Notes: generated from the sequence alone by a model not told the origin. A stretch of DNA of 64,000 bases from Cupriavidus sp. WKF15 (GCF_029278605.1 NZ_CP119574.1:682001-746000), one strand, 5' to 3'; counted from the first letter of the stretch, positions 24,700-33,856 are shown. Numbers and translations: made by a program.

Positions 24700-26207
24700 G
24701 CCTCCGCAGTCTGTGCCACCGACAGAGCCACCGCCACCGGCCGTACCCACACCGGCGTGGCTGACAGCATGAACGTCTCGCCTGACTCGGCCAGCAGCAG
24801 GGTGGTCCCCATCACCTCCGTGATCGCGCGCGCCGCGTCCGGCGGCACAGCGTTGCCGATGCGCTCGCGCCAGCCCTGATCGCTCAGGCCGTCCAGCTCA
24901 AGATATTCCTCGGGCTCAACGAGGGACTGCAGGCAGGCCAATTCCATCGTTGTGAAAGGGCGGTGCCAGGTGCCGTCCAGCGCGCGGACGATGGCGATCA
25001 GCTTGTCGTTCGCGGAAGGAATGCGCGCGTCCGCCACCGACCACCGGCCGTTGTCGTGGCCAGCCGCCGTCGACACCGCGCCGCTTGGCTGATCCCACGC
25101 ACGCCACCACACCGTAATGCCCGCCGGTCAGGTAGTTGTCGCCGAGCTGCCCGCGCATGCCCGGTCGCGGGCCCGCCACGGCGTAAGCACCTTGGCCCGG
25201 GTCATTGCGCGCGATGATCGTGCCGGCAGGTTCGTCGAAACCTGTCACCTTGTACTTGCCAGCACCCTCGAAGCCGGATGATGCGCGCGGGTCCTGAACG
25301 CACTGGCCGGTGCCGTGCGCGCTGGTGATGGCCCCGGCCTGTGCCCACGGCACGATCCTGAACTCGTTGTTGTGCTTGGCTGGGCCAGCGTGGCGGGTAT
25401 CGGCGACGCTGAACGTGCCCTGACCTGGCGAGGTGCCGGCCGTGATCGCACCCGATGCTTAGCCCCAACGGAGGCCCCCGTGCTGCCGATACTGCGCAGC
25501 ATTTGCCGGTCTGCGCGGGTCCGCGATTGATAATGTGCCGTTGCTGGGCAGCGATTCTCCTGCCACAGCGCCAGCATGCTCGTGCCAGTCCAGCACACCC
25601 AGGGCGCTATTTCGACGCTCGGGCACGATTAGGTAGTCGCGCAGGTGTCCGTCTTCCACCGCCAGCCGATTTAGGCTGCGCCAATCGCTGCCGGCCTCGA
25701 CAAACGCCAGCCGCACCCAGGTCTTCCACTGGAAGGGACGGCACGCGGTGCATCGGGCCGCCGACCAGGTCTCCCGGCAGGGGCATACGGCCAAGGGCCG
25801 TGCCAACGCCCTGCAGGCAGTGGGTATGCGGCTCGTAGCGGAAGGCCGGCACCTTGGCGATGTGCCGGGGCCACCAGCAGGAAGCGCTACCGGCTCTGCG
25901 CCAGGCCGCCGATCTCGCCGCAGTCGTGCGTCGCCTCGTTCACCGCGTAGCCGTAGTGGCGTAGGATCTGACCGATCTGACCCAGCAGGTGCCGGCCGCG
26001 CGTGGCCAGTCGCGGGACGTTCTCGAACATGATCAGCTCGACCGGGTCATCCTTCCAGGCCTCGCACATCAGCCAGACGAAGCGCAGCGTCAGCTCGTTC
26101 AGCGCCTGATACTTCGGCGTGCGGCTGAGCGACTCGGAAAGCAGGCCGGAAGCGCCTTTGCATGGCGAGGAGATGAGCACGCAGTGCGGGTGCTCATGGT
26201 TGGCCAC
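24700..26207 (-). pseudogene. DNA cytosine methyltransferase, multiply frameshifted and 5'-truncated
   Basis: Pieces in at least four frame shifts encode one protein: ISSPCKGASGLLSE (catalytic P-C), WKDDPVELIMFENVPRLATR (ENV), VNEATHDCGEIGGLAQSR, WKTWVRLAFVEAGSDWRSLN, then glycine-rich insert repeats (WDQPSGAVSTA), and the C-terminal target region LACLQSLVEPEEYLELDGLS, RIGNAVPPDAARAITEVMGT (GNAVPP). The N-terminal SAM-binding FSGIGG motif is absent. Order and motifs are those of C5-methyltransferases. No partner endonuclease is evident. Confidence 0.75.
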
Positions 26208-26289
26208 GATAGAGCGATTTGCTCTTCTTCATCGCTCCATCTTATCTGAACGACCGGCCAATGTGACATCACCATTGCACCCCAGCCTG

Positions 26290-26570
26290 ACGCCCCTACA
26301 AAATGGCCTGGCAGGCATTGCGCCGCGCACCCGCCGCCCGCAAACGCAAACCGGTCCTCCACCGCTGGCACTACACTGAAATGGCAATCCACAGCAGTCT
26401 TCGCTGTCCGGATCTCTTTGCTTTTCTTCGGATCGTCGTCAACGCAAGGCTTGAGATGAACCGTCTCCGATACTCGGTGAGTCTGTCCTACGAAGTCATG
26501 GATCCCATGGCGGACTTCCTTCTGAACATTGAAGCCGCCAGGACTTCCCGGCAGGTCGTCGTTGCCGAGC
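26290..26570. repeat. segment repeated at 33857-34130 (transglutaminase promoter and first codons)
   Basis: About 270 bp with high identity to 33857-34130. It includes TGGCCTGGCAGGC, CCACCGCTGGCACTACACT, the leader ending GCAAGGCTTGAGATGAAC and the first 30 codons of the transglutaminase gene. In the other copy the second codon is followed by TGA, so that copy is dead. Confidence 0.75.
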
Positions 26571-27316
26571 AATTGACGCTCCCTCCGTCAATTCAGACCA
26601 CCCACTACACGGATGCGGTGCTGTGCAACCGCCTGCTTAGAATGCGCGCACCCAAGGGTCACCTTGCCATCCGCTATGAGGCAGTCGTCGATATCGATCA
26701 TCGCCTGGACGACTGCGATCAGTTGTCAGAAGTGCCTGTCGCCGAACTACCGTTCGATGTCTGGCACTACCTGGCGCCTAGCCGATATTGTGAATCTGAC
26801 CGCCTAATGGAATTTGCGATGCGTGAGTTCGGGGGCATGCAGCGCGGCTATGCCCGCGTCTACGCAATTCGGGAGTGGGTGCGCAATCACGTGCGCTTTC
26901 TCTCGCGCTCCACCAACGAGCGCACGTCGGCGGTCGATACCATCGTGGAACGCACCGGTGTCTGCCGCGACTTTGCTCACCTGATGATTGGGATCTGCCG
27001 CGCCCTGAGCATTCCGGCGCGCATGTCCAGCAGCCTGGACTATGGGGCAGATCCGACAATGGGGGCGCCGGATTTTCATGCGGTGGTAGAAGTGTACTTG
27101 TCCCACCGGTGGTACCTGCTCGATCCCTCTGGCGTATCGATCCCGACGGGGTTGCTTCGTATTGGCACCGGCCGGGATGCCGCTGACATACCTTTCGCGG
27201 CGATATTTGGCAAGGTGGAATCGAAGCGACCCTTTGTCGAAATCCAGGCTGTGACAGAGACAGCGGCCGGGATCGAAATGCCGATGTTTACTGCAAAGGC
27301 TATCTCCACCTGGTAG
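26456..27316 (+). CDS. transglutaminase-like cysteine protease-fold protein
   Basis: 286 residues, start MNRLRYSVSLSYEVMDPMAD chosen because it follows AAGG at the right distance and matches the family start. The catalytic triad is complete: Cys in TGVCRDFAHLMIGICRAL, His in APDFHAVVEVYLS, Asp in WYLLDPSGVS. Related proteins pair with alpha-E/circularly-permuted ATP-grasp genes in peptide ligation or proteolysis loci; none is present here, so it acts alone or is orphaned. No signal peptide. The SagB-type gene converges on it. Confidence 0.82.
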   Translation: MNRLRYSVSLSYEVMDPMADFLLNIEAARTSRQVVVAEQLTLPPSIQTTHYTDAVLCNRLLRMRAPKGHLAIRYEAVVDIDHRLDDCDQLSEVPVAELPFDVWHYLAPSRYCESDRLMEFAMREFGGMQRGYARVYAIREWVRNHVRFLSRSTNERTSAVDTIVERTGVCRDFAHLMIGICRALSIPARMSSSLDYGADPTMGAPDFHAVVEVYLSHRWYLLDPSGVSIPTGLLRIGTGRDAADIPFAAIFGKVESKRPFVEIQAVTETAAGIEMPMFTAKAISTW

Positions 27317-27502
27317 CCGGAGCTAGTTGGCCGCTGCTACCGGCCTCGTGGTCCGTTGCGCATCAACGCTTGTTTCCCTTCATGCTCTCGGTTTCCATGG
27401 CGGCCTTCCATTCCTCATAGGCCTCGATGGGCTCCATGGACTGATCGACGAACGCGGCGGCGCGCTCTGCGGGCGACCTGCTTCGTGTCGGGTGCGTTAC
27501 TC

Positions 27503-29095
27503 CTAATCCGGTGCAGATACCGACAGGCGCTGATCGACCATAGCGCCGCCGACGGCAAAGTGATACAAGCTTTGCCAAGCGTGATCCTTGATTCCGAGCA
27601 TGGCGTGCATTTCATCATCGAAAAAGCAGCCAATCCCCGTGGCCCGCTTTCCGGTCGCTTCGGCTTCAAGATAGAGCGCTTGGCCGAGCATGCCACATTC
27701 CCAGAAAAAATGGCGATAACGCCATGGTTGTTTCAGGGCGATTTCGAAGTTCGCGAGCATCCCCAGCGCAAAGGAATCGGCGGCAATATCTTGGTGACAG
27801 CAGATCAACTTTGCCACCTCGCGCAAATCGTATGGCAGCAGAAAATAGAGTGGCAGATGGTCCGGTCCAGTCTTTTGCCACAGCCATTCCGGCCGCATAG
27901 CCTGTTTGAGGCTCGGCAGCGCCCCAGGGGTCCTCACTAGCACATACAAGCCCGGCTCGAGGCCGTCCACGCGGTGCACCAATAGCGCCGGATGCACAGC
28001 GACAGGAGACACCAGCGCATTCCACGGCGGCGTGTCGCGACGTACCAACAGGCACGCTAGCATGGTAAACAATGCCGCAGTGGTGATGCGCGTCGTACCG
28101 TCGAAACTCGTAGCGCTGCGGCGCTGCCGAGCGATCTGGGCAAAGCTCAGATCGAGGGCGGGCGTCGCAGACCACGGAGACCACAGGTGCGGCTCAGGAC
28201 TTGGAAAGGTCGATTCGCAAGTACGAGACTTGTGCGTGGCGCGATGGATCGAATCGATATCCGGCCACCTCTCATGTCCCGCGCTTAGCCGATTCGCGTA
28301 TCCGTGCCAGTGTGCCTTATCCAAAGCAACCCACAGGCGCTCTAGTTCAGGTTGTGCTTCAGGATTGCCGATCCAAAGCAGGACATCCGGCACCTCTGGT
28401 TCGGCTGCTCCGAAATCCTCGCTGCGGTCCAATCCAAGCAATGTGGCTAACGCATCGTCCGCAACCGCCTCCACCAGCCGCGTCTGCCAGCCGAGAGCCG
28501 CCGCCGCGTAACTTACTGCGGCGATAGCATGCCCGCAGTCATGCTGGCAGTAGCGCCAGGCGCGCATTCCGTATTTCCACGCCTCGCGCCAGTGGATCGA
28601 GCTGAGGCCGACCAGGATACCGCCGTTCGAAAACGCCTCGGTCCATCGCGGATCATCGACTCCAGCGCGATGTTCAAGCACGTGGTCGCGGCTCAGGTAA
28701 TGGTAGACCCCGCCAGACAAGCCCGGCAGCGCTGGACACAGGAGATAGCCCTCGGTCGGATGCAGATTCCCACTCGAAGGGTTGCAGCGCAGTGCCCACC
28801 GCTGAGCGCCATAAGATTTCCACGCTGACAGGCCGAGCGAGAGTTCGAAAAGGATTGCCAGGGTACGAAGACTGAATCTCTGCGCGGGCGGAAGAGTGCC
28901 GGAGCGCAGCTCGTTGTAGCGTGCGGCCAGGGTGTCCGCAGCGAGCGGCAGAGCAATCCGCGGTGTGCCGTGAAACACCCGGAACGGGTCTGGCTGGGTT
29001 GCCCAGTCGAGTCCTCGGGGGCCAGGGGCATAGCTGTTGACACGGTGCTTGCTGCGTTCGTGATATTCAAGCAGCGCCTGCGATAATCGGCCCAT
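27503..29095 (-). CDS. SagB/ThcOx-type nitroreductase-family dehydrogenase, two-domain
   Basis: 530 residues with two copies of the FMN-dependent nitroreductase fold. In the first half: YNELRSGTLPPAQRFSLRTL, RCNPSSGNLHPTEGYLLCPA, MRAWRYCQHDCGHAIAAVSY. In the second: RRSATSFDGTTRITTAALFT, CHQDIAADSFALGMLANFEI and FFWECGMLGQALYLEAEATG. SagB-like enzymes oxidise azolines to azoles in RiPP toxins, but free-standing two-domain members are common and uncharacterised. No YcaO/SagC-D genes or precursor peptide lie nearby, so azole synthesis is unlikely from this context. Single gene on the minus strand. Confidence 0.82.
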   Translation of the reverse strand: MGRLSQALLEYHERSKHRVNSYAPGPRGLDWATQPDPFRVFHGTPRIALPLAADTLAARYNELRSGTLPPAQRFSLRTLAILFELSLGLSAWKSYGAQRWALRCNPSSGNLHPTEGYLLCPALPGLSGGVYHYLSRDHVLEHRAGVDDPRWTEAFSNGGILVGLSSIHWREAWKYGMRAWRYCQHDCGHAIAAVSYAAAALGWQTRLVEAVADDALATLLGLDRSEDFGAAEPEVPDVLLWIGNPEAQPELERLWVALDKAHWHGYANRLSAGHERWPDIDSIHRATHKSRTCESTFPSPEPHLWSPWSATPALDLSFAQIARQRRSATSFDGTTRITTAALFTMLACLLVRRDTPPWNALVSPVAVHPALLVHRVDGLEPGLYVLVRTPGALPSLKQAMRPEWLWQKTGPDHLPLYFLLPYDLREVAKLICCHQDIAADSFALGMLANFEIALKQPWRYRHFFWECGMLGQALYLEAEATGKRATGIGCFFDDEMHAMLGIKDHAWQSLYHFAVGGAMVDQRLSVSAPD

Positions 29096-29544
29096 GTTCC
29101 TTCAGCCCAAGAATGCGCGCCGCACCCCGCTACCATGCCAGATGGCGCGACGTTGCCGCGCGCGGTCGTCATCAAGTTGGACAGGGCGCGTTGAGGCCGG
29201 CTGCTCTAACCGTCGCCGCTCCTGCCTGGCGCCCAGCTCTGGCCCAGTCTCCACAAAGTCCGAAAGAACTCCCCCGGGGGCAAATCGCTTGAGGTGGTTT
29301 TCGGTGTTCTAGGCTGCAGACGTAAGATTGCGCAGCTTTCCAGCCTGAGCCACAAATTGCCTGACCCGGTCATCTGCGCTGACGGTCTTACCTCAAGGCT
29401 GGGCGAGCGGTGACGATGGTCTTCCCGCGGCCGGCCGATTGGGTCGATATCGCATCAGTGTCTACACGCTTCCTGATTAAAAAGGGGGCGTCGCGTTATG
29501 CTTCTCGTGGGGTGTTGAGAGATAGCATACATCGCGTTACCGAG
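29096..29544. other. intergenic with gene debris
   Basis: No complete gene. Around 29525-29560 a short frame IHRVTEYRGF repeats the start of the YRGF-family gene at 24075 and then runs into an ISKra4 transposase tail. The rest shows no recognisable coding. Confidence 0.4.
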
Positions 29545-29758
29545 TATCGTGGGTTCTATCGAGTCAGCCGTCAACCAGGTGGTCAGCAAGCGGTTCGTCA
29601 AGCGGCAGCAGATGGCTTGGCAGCCTCGGCACGCACACAACCTGCTGCAGGTCCTGACGACCGTGCTCAATGACAAGCTCCGGTCGTACGTTGAACGCTG
29701 GTATCCATCGCCGGAGAAGCAGACCACCGCCTTGCCGCTTGGTCAGCCCCCGATTTGA
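29545..29758 (+). pseudogene. ISKra4-type transposase C-terminal fragment
   Basis: The frame reads IESAVNQVVSKRFVKRQQMA, WQPRHAHNLLQVLTTVLNDK, LRSYVERWYPSP, the C-terminal catalytic region of ISKra4-family transposases (E, then V-x-K-R-x-V-K-x-Q-Q-M-x-W-x-x-x-x-A-H-x-L-L-Q). The N-terminal two thirds are absent. Might complement the fragments at 22102-22492. Confidence 0.6.
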
Positions 29759-29884
29759 CGCAGTCCCTAAATGAACCGTACGACTTTCCTGGATTCCCCG
29801 CTTGGGGTGCTCCCTACGCAGGCAAGTGCCGTTGGGGCAATTCCTTGGAACGCTGGGTCCTTCAAGCCTGATCGCCTTTCTGGA

Positions 29885-30331
29885 TCATTTCTCTGTCAGG
29901 GTCAGCAAGATGTCGGCATACCAGGCGGAGTTGAAGCCGAGGGCTTCATCCAGTTCGAAGTCTCGCGAGCCAACGTCCAGCCGCGCCGAATGAATGCCGA
30001 GCAGCATCCACGGCAGCGTGCGCATGAATGAATCGGTTCTGGACGTCCGCATGACCACCGGTGCTCCACTCGTGCCGCGATGCGTCCTGGCATCGGTCAG
30101 GAAGTAGCCTTTCCCCTGAAAGCGCATCCCGAACGAAGATGAGATGACCGCCTGCCGTACCACGGGCAAATGATGAAGCGTGTCATGAAAGTCCAGCGGG
30201 AAGCCGACAATCAGTAACGAGGTGCCCGCTTCGATCCGGTCGCGCGGCCGAATTGTGGCCGGGCGGAGGGGGGCGCCAGCCAATTTGATCCGAAAAGCGC
30301 CAACTATAAATTTGTGCGATGCAAAAAAGGC
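29885..30331 (-). pseudogene. trypsin-like serine protease, N-terminally truncated
   Basis: The retained part contains AGTSLLIVGFPLDFHDTLHH, LPVVRQAVISSSFG, GKGYFLTDARTHRGTSGAPV with the catalytic serine (GTSGAP), and a C-terminal MLLGIHSARLDV. The His and Asp halves of the triad and any signal peptide are missing; the preceding residues up to 30382 do not fit the family. Its truncated end abuts the promoter of the 30401 gene. Confidence 0.6.
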
Positions 30332-30400
30332 GGTCCGGACACCTATACTGGAACTGAAGAGTAGAGGGGGAACAATAACCACCTAATAGGAGGTGGAACC

Positions 30401-30619
30401 ATGTTTAAGAAACTCGTACTGTTCGCTGCTTTGGGTACCGCACTTGGCGGCGCGGGGCCTTATGCCGGAACGATGGGGCCGCGTGACCCCTATACCGATG
30501 GAGGGAAAGCTACAAAGTTTGACGTCTACACCGATGGCGCGGCGGTCACGGACAAGCGCGATGTGTTTTCCGATGGGGCACGAATCACCAACCGCGACGG
30601 GTACAACGACGGTGCATAA
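30401..30619 (+). CDS. small exported protein with four DxY-x-DGA repeats
   Basis: 72 residues. Residues 1-18 (MFKKLVLFAALGTALGGAG) form a signal peptide. The mature part is four copies of D-x-(Y/F)-(T/S/N)-D-G-(A/G): DPYTDGG, DVYTDGA, DVFSDGA, DGYNDGA, spaced 12-18 residues. AGGAGG eight bases upstream is near perfect, and CACCTATACT at 30341 resembles a -10. Aspartate/glycine repeats suggest cation or surface binding; that is inference. A hairpin follows the stop. Confidence 0.65.
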   Translation: MFKKLVLFAALGTALGGAGPYAGTMGPRDPYTDGGKATKFDVYTDGAAVTDKRDVFSDGARITNRDGYNDGA

Positions 30620-30630
30620 CTAGATGGCTG

Positions 30631-30663
30631 TCCGGGAACGCTTTTGAAGGCTGTGTTCCCGGA
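30631..30663 (+). terminator. inverted repeat after the DGA-repeat gene
   Basis: TCCGGGAAC, 15-nt loop, GTTCCCGGA. The stem is perfect over 9 bp and lies 12 bp after the stop codon. No run of T follows, so termination would be weak or bidirectional. Confidence 0.5.
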
Positions 30664-31001
30664 ACAGAAGTTGAAACAAATGACGTAAGTGGATCGCCCG
30701 CACGCTCGCCCCCAATGCGCGCTGGCTTTGCGCCAGCACGGCACGCCCGCAGAGCCGCGCGACCTGCTCGTCCACGCAATATTCGTTCGGCGTTGAGATC
30801 GTTCAAAGGTGGCCGCTGAAATGCGGCGCAGGCGGTCGCAATATGTAGTCCTCCTTGTCCGCTATCGTACCGACCGCGGACCGGAGTGGTGTCAGCCTTT
30901 GTTTGTTGACACTCTCCCACGGCGTAGAGTCGACGACGAATCATCGGACGATCCAGGATGATTTTACGCGTCGGAGTATCGCCAATCTCAGGAGTGGGAT
31001 C

Positions 31002-31463
31002 ATGAACCCCTACAATCTCGACGTCGATAGCGAAAGCCCGCGCGCGGCGATTCTCGGCACCATTGATCCGCAAAAGTCGGGGCCAGGTCCATTCGTGATG
31101 GCTGCGGATACGTTGGAAGACAACCTTGTCATCGGCCCCGGTGGCGATACGCTTGGTACGGTCAATCACATCATGCTCGACGTGGTCAGTGGGCGTGTCG
31201 CGTATGCCGTGCTGTCCTGCGGTGGATTCCTCGGGCTTGGCGAAAAGCTGTTCGCAATTCCATGGTCTGCGCTGACGCTCGATACGGAACAAAAGTGTTT
31301 CGTGCTGGGCGTTGATAAGGCGGGGCTTGAAGCAGCGACAGGCTTTGATAAGGAGAACTGGCCCCGTACTGCAGATCCTCAATGGGGTACCAATATTCAC
31401 GACTACCGCGGCAAGTCCCCGTACTGGAAGAACTACCGGTACGAACGTGGGGCGCATCCCTGA
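31002..31463 (+). CDS. PRC-barrel domain protein
   Basis: 153 residues from MNPYNLDVDSESPRAAILGT with AGGAGTGGG upstream; the frame is open back to 30855 but the start here is better supported. The PRC-barrel (LEDNLVIGPGGDTLGTVNHI, MLDVVSGRVAYAVLSCGG, EKLFAIPWSALTLD) occupies residues 30-110. A basic tail (DYRGKSPYWKNYRYERG) follows. PRC-barrel proteins of this small type are induced by stress and often lie near general-stress genes, as here. Confidence 0.78.
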   Translation: MNPYNLDVDSESPRAAILGTIDPQKSGPGPFVMAADTLEDNLVIGPGGDTLGTVNHIMLDVVSGRVAYAVLSCGGFLGLGEKLFAIPWSALTLDTEQKCFVLGVDKAGLEAATGFDKENWPRTADPQWGTNIHDYRGKSPYWKNYRYERGAHP

Positions 31464-31541
31464 CTCCCGGTCGGATCACCACATTTTCCCAGGCGCCGGT
31501 GGCGGATGACCAGGCGCAGCCCAAATTTCGCAAGTTGAATC

Positions 31542-31660
31542 ATGCGCACGGTGCTGTACTTCTGGCTTCATGATGCTGTGATCGCAAGAAGTATTCAGGC
31601 TGAACTCATTACGCCCCCAGCGTCCCCAGTTCGGATAGTCAGGCCACGTTTTGGCATGAT
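31542..31660 (+). pseudogene. truncated fourth copy of the 172-aa glycine-zipper family
   Basis: The first 38 residues MRTVLYFWLHDAVIARSIQA EL...VRPRFG align with MRTLLYFRLKDAITARLAQA of the intact members at 32523, 34410 and 46311. After about 31655 the sequence no longer matches and enters integrase debris; the glycine-zipper and the C-terminal DEH motif are absent. A recombination scar. Confidence 0.6.
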
Positions 31661-31699
31661 CTCGCGTGGGAAGGAGTTCCTTTATCGTCATCCGAACTC

Positions 31700-31925
31700 T
31701 TGCGGATGCAGCGCCAGCGCCCCGCGTGACAAGGCCTTCTCGTCGTTCTGAGGCCGATGACCGGCAGCACCAGCGGACGGGTCTCCCCGGGCTGCGGCGT
31801 CGGCGGCAGCCCGTGCGCGCCGCGGTAGCGCGCCAGCTCGGCGATCAGCTCGTCGGTCGCGGGCACCAAGCCCGGTCTTGTTGCCCTTGCCGGTCACCTC
31901 CAGCCACCAGCGCTCGAGGCAGAAT
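31700..31925 (-). pseudogene. integrase middle fragment
   Basis: The minus strand reads VTGKGNKTGL, then in the next frame PATDELIAELARYRGAHGLP and PTPQPGETRPLVLPVIG. This is the central part of the tyrosine recombinase whose C-terminus is at 16950-17299, and the last residues (LPVIG ... KALSRGAL) are shared. It has a frameshift and no start or catalytic HxxR/Y box. Confidence 0.65.
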
Positions 31926-31941
31926 TAGTGGGCGCCACGAC

Positions 31942-32133
31942 ATGGAGGGGCCGGAGAATCTGATCCCCAACGTGGGCGACTTCGTGTCCCTACACCTACC
32001 CGATGAACACAACCAATTCTCCGGCAAGGTGAAGTCCCGGCTCTTCCGCTACATCCAGCCGGTCGAGGGCCAGGAGATCTTTTGCCATGTCAATATCGTC
32101 GTCGCGGAAAGCGTGACGACTGGGGACAGCTGA
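31942..32133 (+). CDS. small hypothetical protein, possibly N-terminally truncated
   Basis: 63 residues: MEGPENLIPNVGDFVSLHLP then DEHNQFSGKVKSRLFRYIQ, VNIVVAESVTTGD. An SH3-like small beta fold is plausible. The start has no clear ribosome site and lies directly after integrase debris, so the gene may have lost its promoter. No family assigned. Confidence 0.5.
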   Translation: MEGPENLIPNVGDFVSLHLPDEHNQFSGKVKSRLFRYIQPVEGQEIFCHVNIVVAESVTTGDS

Positions 32134-32157
32134 TCAAGGCGTAGCGCCTAGCGCTTT

Positions 32158-32460
32158 TTGCCGGAGACGAGCGACGCACTGCTTGCGTCCTACGGCATCG
32201 AGCGCAAGCTCCAGATCGAAACCCAGGTGTCGTGGAGCATCTGTGCGTTCGTGGAAGCGGGGCTTGCCGTGGCGCTGATCGATTCAATTACCGCACTGGA
32301 CTATCACGGCACCGGCGTTTGCTTCCGGATGTTCGAGCGCCCGTTGACGACGGAGTTCTCCGTCCTGTTCTCGGCGCAGCGGGCGCATTCGATCCTGCTC
32401 AAATCCTTTGTTGCCCATACGCGCGAATTTGCTGTCTTGGGGTCAGCTCGGACCGGCCCA
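32158..32460 (+). pseudogene. LysR-type regulator, C-terminal fragment
   Basis: Residues IETQVSWSICAFVEAGLAVA and LIDSITALDYHGTGVCFRMF form the effector-binding half of a LysR regulator. There is no start codon, helix-turn-helix or first half of the effector domain. The frame stays open after about 32460 because it runs antisense to the next gene. Confidence 0.6.
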
Positions 32461-32522
32461 CTTTGTTTTAGCGGCGTACCGTATATTTCCGAGGCCGTAC
32501 ATCGGCAGATTCGTTCTGGCAA

Positions 32523-33041
32523 TCATACCCACCTGAAGTTCGGCATCACGTCGCTGTGCTCGTCAATACTGACGCAGCCCAGTTCGTTGACCATCCGCTT
32601 CGTGGATTCCTTGGATTTCGAATCGCAACTGGCAATCATCAGCAACTGGCCCGGTGCCATTTGCGCTTTCTGCCGCCCCAACTCGAGGCGACCGACTTTG
32701 ACGCCGACCAATCCGCCGATCCACCAGCCAATCATCGCGCCTAGCGCGATAGCACCAACATACGCAATGGCAGTGGCGCCCGTACCGGCAGAGACTCCGT
32801 ATTTGAAAATTACCAGCGCCGCGACAATCGCGCCGACAAAAATTCCGGTGATCGCCGCTTCTTCGCGATACGTGGTCTGACCGACGTCAACCCTCGGCAA
32901 TCCGTCAACTGGCTGATTGTCGCGCTGGACAAACCACGGTCCCGCGACTAGTGCAGATGTACCGGCCAGCTCGTCTAATCGAGCTTGCGCCAGCCTCGCC
33001 GTGATGGCGTCCTTCAGCCTGAAATACAGCAGCGTACGCAT
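32523..33041 (-). CDS. 172-aa glycine-zipper stress protein (copy A)
   Basis: MRTLLYFRLKDAITARLAQA is followed by GPWFVQRDNQPVDGLPRVDV, a central pair of membrane-like glycine-rich helices (ITGIFVGAIVAALVIFKYGV and ALGAMIGWWIGGLVGVKVG), then LLMIASCDSKSKESTKRMVN and a C-terminal IDEHSDVMPNFRW. Identical in length and layout to 34410 and 46311. The fold resembles DUF1269-type proteins, with two ferredoxin-like halves around a glycine-zipper hairpin. Location is probably inner membrane. Role unknown; members accompany stress genes. Downstream partner of the gene at 33061. Confidence 0.78.
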   Translation of the reverse strand: MRTLLYFRLKDAITARLAQARLDELAGTSALVAGPWFVQRDNQPVDGLPRVDVGQTTYREEAAITGIFVGAIVAALVIFKYGVSAGTGATAIAYVGAIALGAMIGWWIGGLVGVKVGRLELGRQKAQMAPGQLLMIASCDSKSKESTKRMVNELGCVSIDEHSDVMPNFRWV

Positions 33042-33060
33042 GGTGTTACCTCACTCAATT

Positions 33061-33363
33061 TCAACTTCCACTTCCGGCGAACCGGCGGATGTTTGCGGAA
33101 TGATTACGGCCCAGGCCCGAGGTTTCAGAGCAGAGCCCCTTGACCGTGGGGCAGGACGGCGACCGCAGGTTGGGCCAGCCTTCGTTGACAGCGCGATCCC
33201 AGTCAATCAGTAGCATGGCTGCCTGATGCCATTGGGTTGCCACCAAGCGGATGAATCCAAATCTCCGGATGCTTCCCTTCGGCAACTGGCCGACCTGTCG
33301 GTCGCGCAGTAGGCGCGTGGCGGGAATGGCCCGGTAGGTGGTTTTCGCAGAATTGTTTGGCAC
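33061..33363 (-). CDS. hypothetical protein, upstream partner of copy A
   Basis: 100 residues starting with GTG (VPNNSAKTTYRAIPATRLLR), preceded by AAAGGAAATA. Contains LPKGSIRRFGFIRLVATQWH, then AMLLIDWDRAVNEGWPNLRS. The stop is 19 bp before the glycine-zipper gene. A degraded relative (VVDWDRAVNEG) stands in the same position before copy B at 34410, so the two genes move as a unit. No family recognised. Confidence 0.6.
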   Translation of the reverse strand: MPNNSAKTTYRAIPATRLLRDRQVGQLPKGSIRRFGFIRLVATQWHQAAMLLIDWDRAVNEGWPNLRSPSCPTVKGLCSETSGLGRNHSANIRRFAGSGS

Positions 33364-33856
33364 GATATTTCCTTTACTGCTTGCAGGGCTGGCTGTGTGG
33401 CGGCCGATGTGACCAAGCGCCACCGCTGTGGGCTCCGATCTTCCATTGCGAACGGGTAATCATTTCCATCCGTCCCGAATTGCCGAGGATCTTTACGGCA
33501 TCATCGTCACGATGAGATCGCGGCCCGGCCGGCCCGAAACGCGGAAGAGCAGCAAAGAAGGCGGCAATCAACCTGGCGATCGGTATTGCGGCAAAGGATC
33601 CCAATCGCCGGACATCGATTGCATCGATTCTGGCGAACGACCGAATTCCTTGGTTACTGGGGGAGCGAGCGAGCAGCGGTCGCCGCGTGGCATCTTGCAT
33701 GAAATTTCCAGGAATCCCCGAGAGTGACTTCAGGAGTCACCAGTCCTAAGACGTTGTCGAGGGGGAAGGCCCGGAAACGAGTGGTAGGCGAACCAGAAGC
33801 ACGTAGCTTCAGGGACGCCGCGACTATTAGTATAGATGTCCGTTGCATCTCAGCCC
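33364..33856. other. intergenic, no gene accepted
   Basis: Open frames exist on both strands but none has a ribosome site or family feature. It carries the upstream region of the 33061-32523 pair. Confidence 0.4.

Noticed and set aside
27363..27578. 71-residue minus-strand frame after the SagB-type gene
   Set aside because: Its only ATG start lies inside the SagB coding region, no ribosome site is evident, and no family is recognisable; the tail MEPIEAYEEWKAAMETESMK is suggestive but too short.
33374..33727. Open frames on both strands (108 and 99 residues)
   Set aside because: No ribosome sites, no family features, and overlapping opposite frames of similar quality; treated as non-coding.
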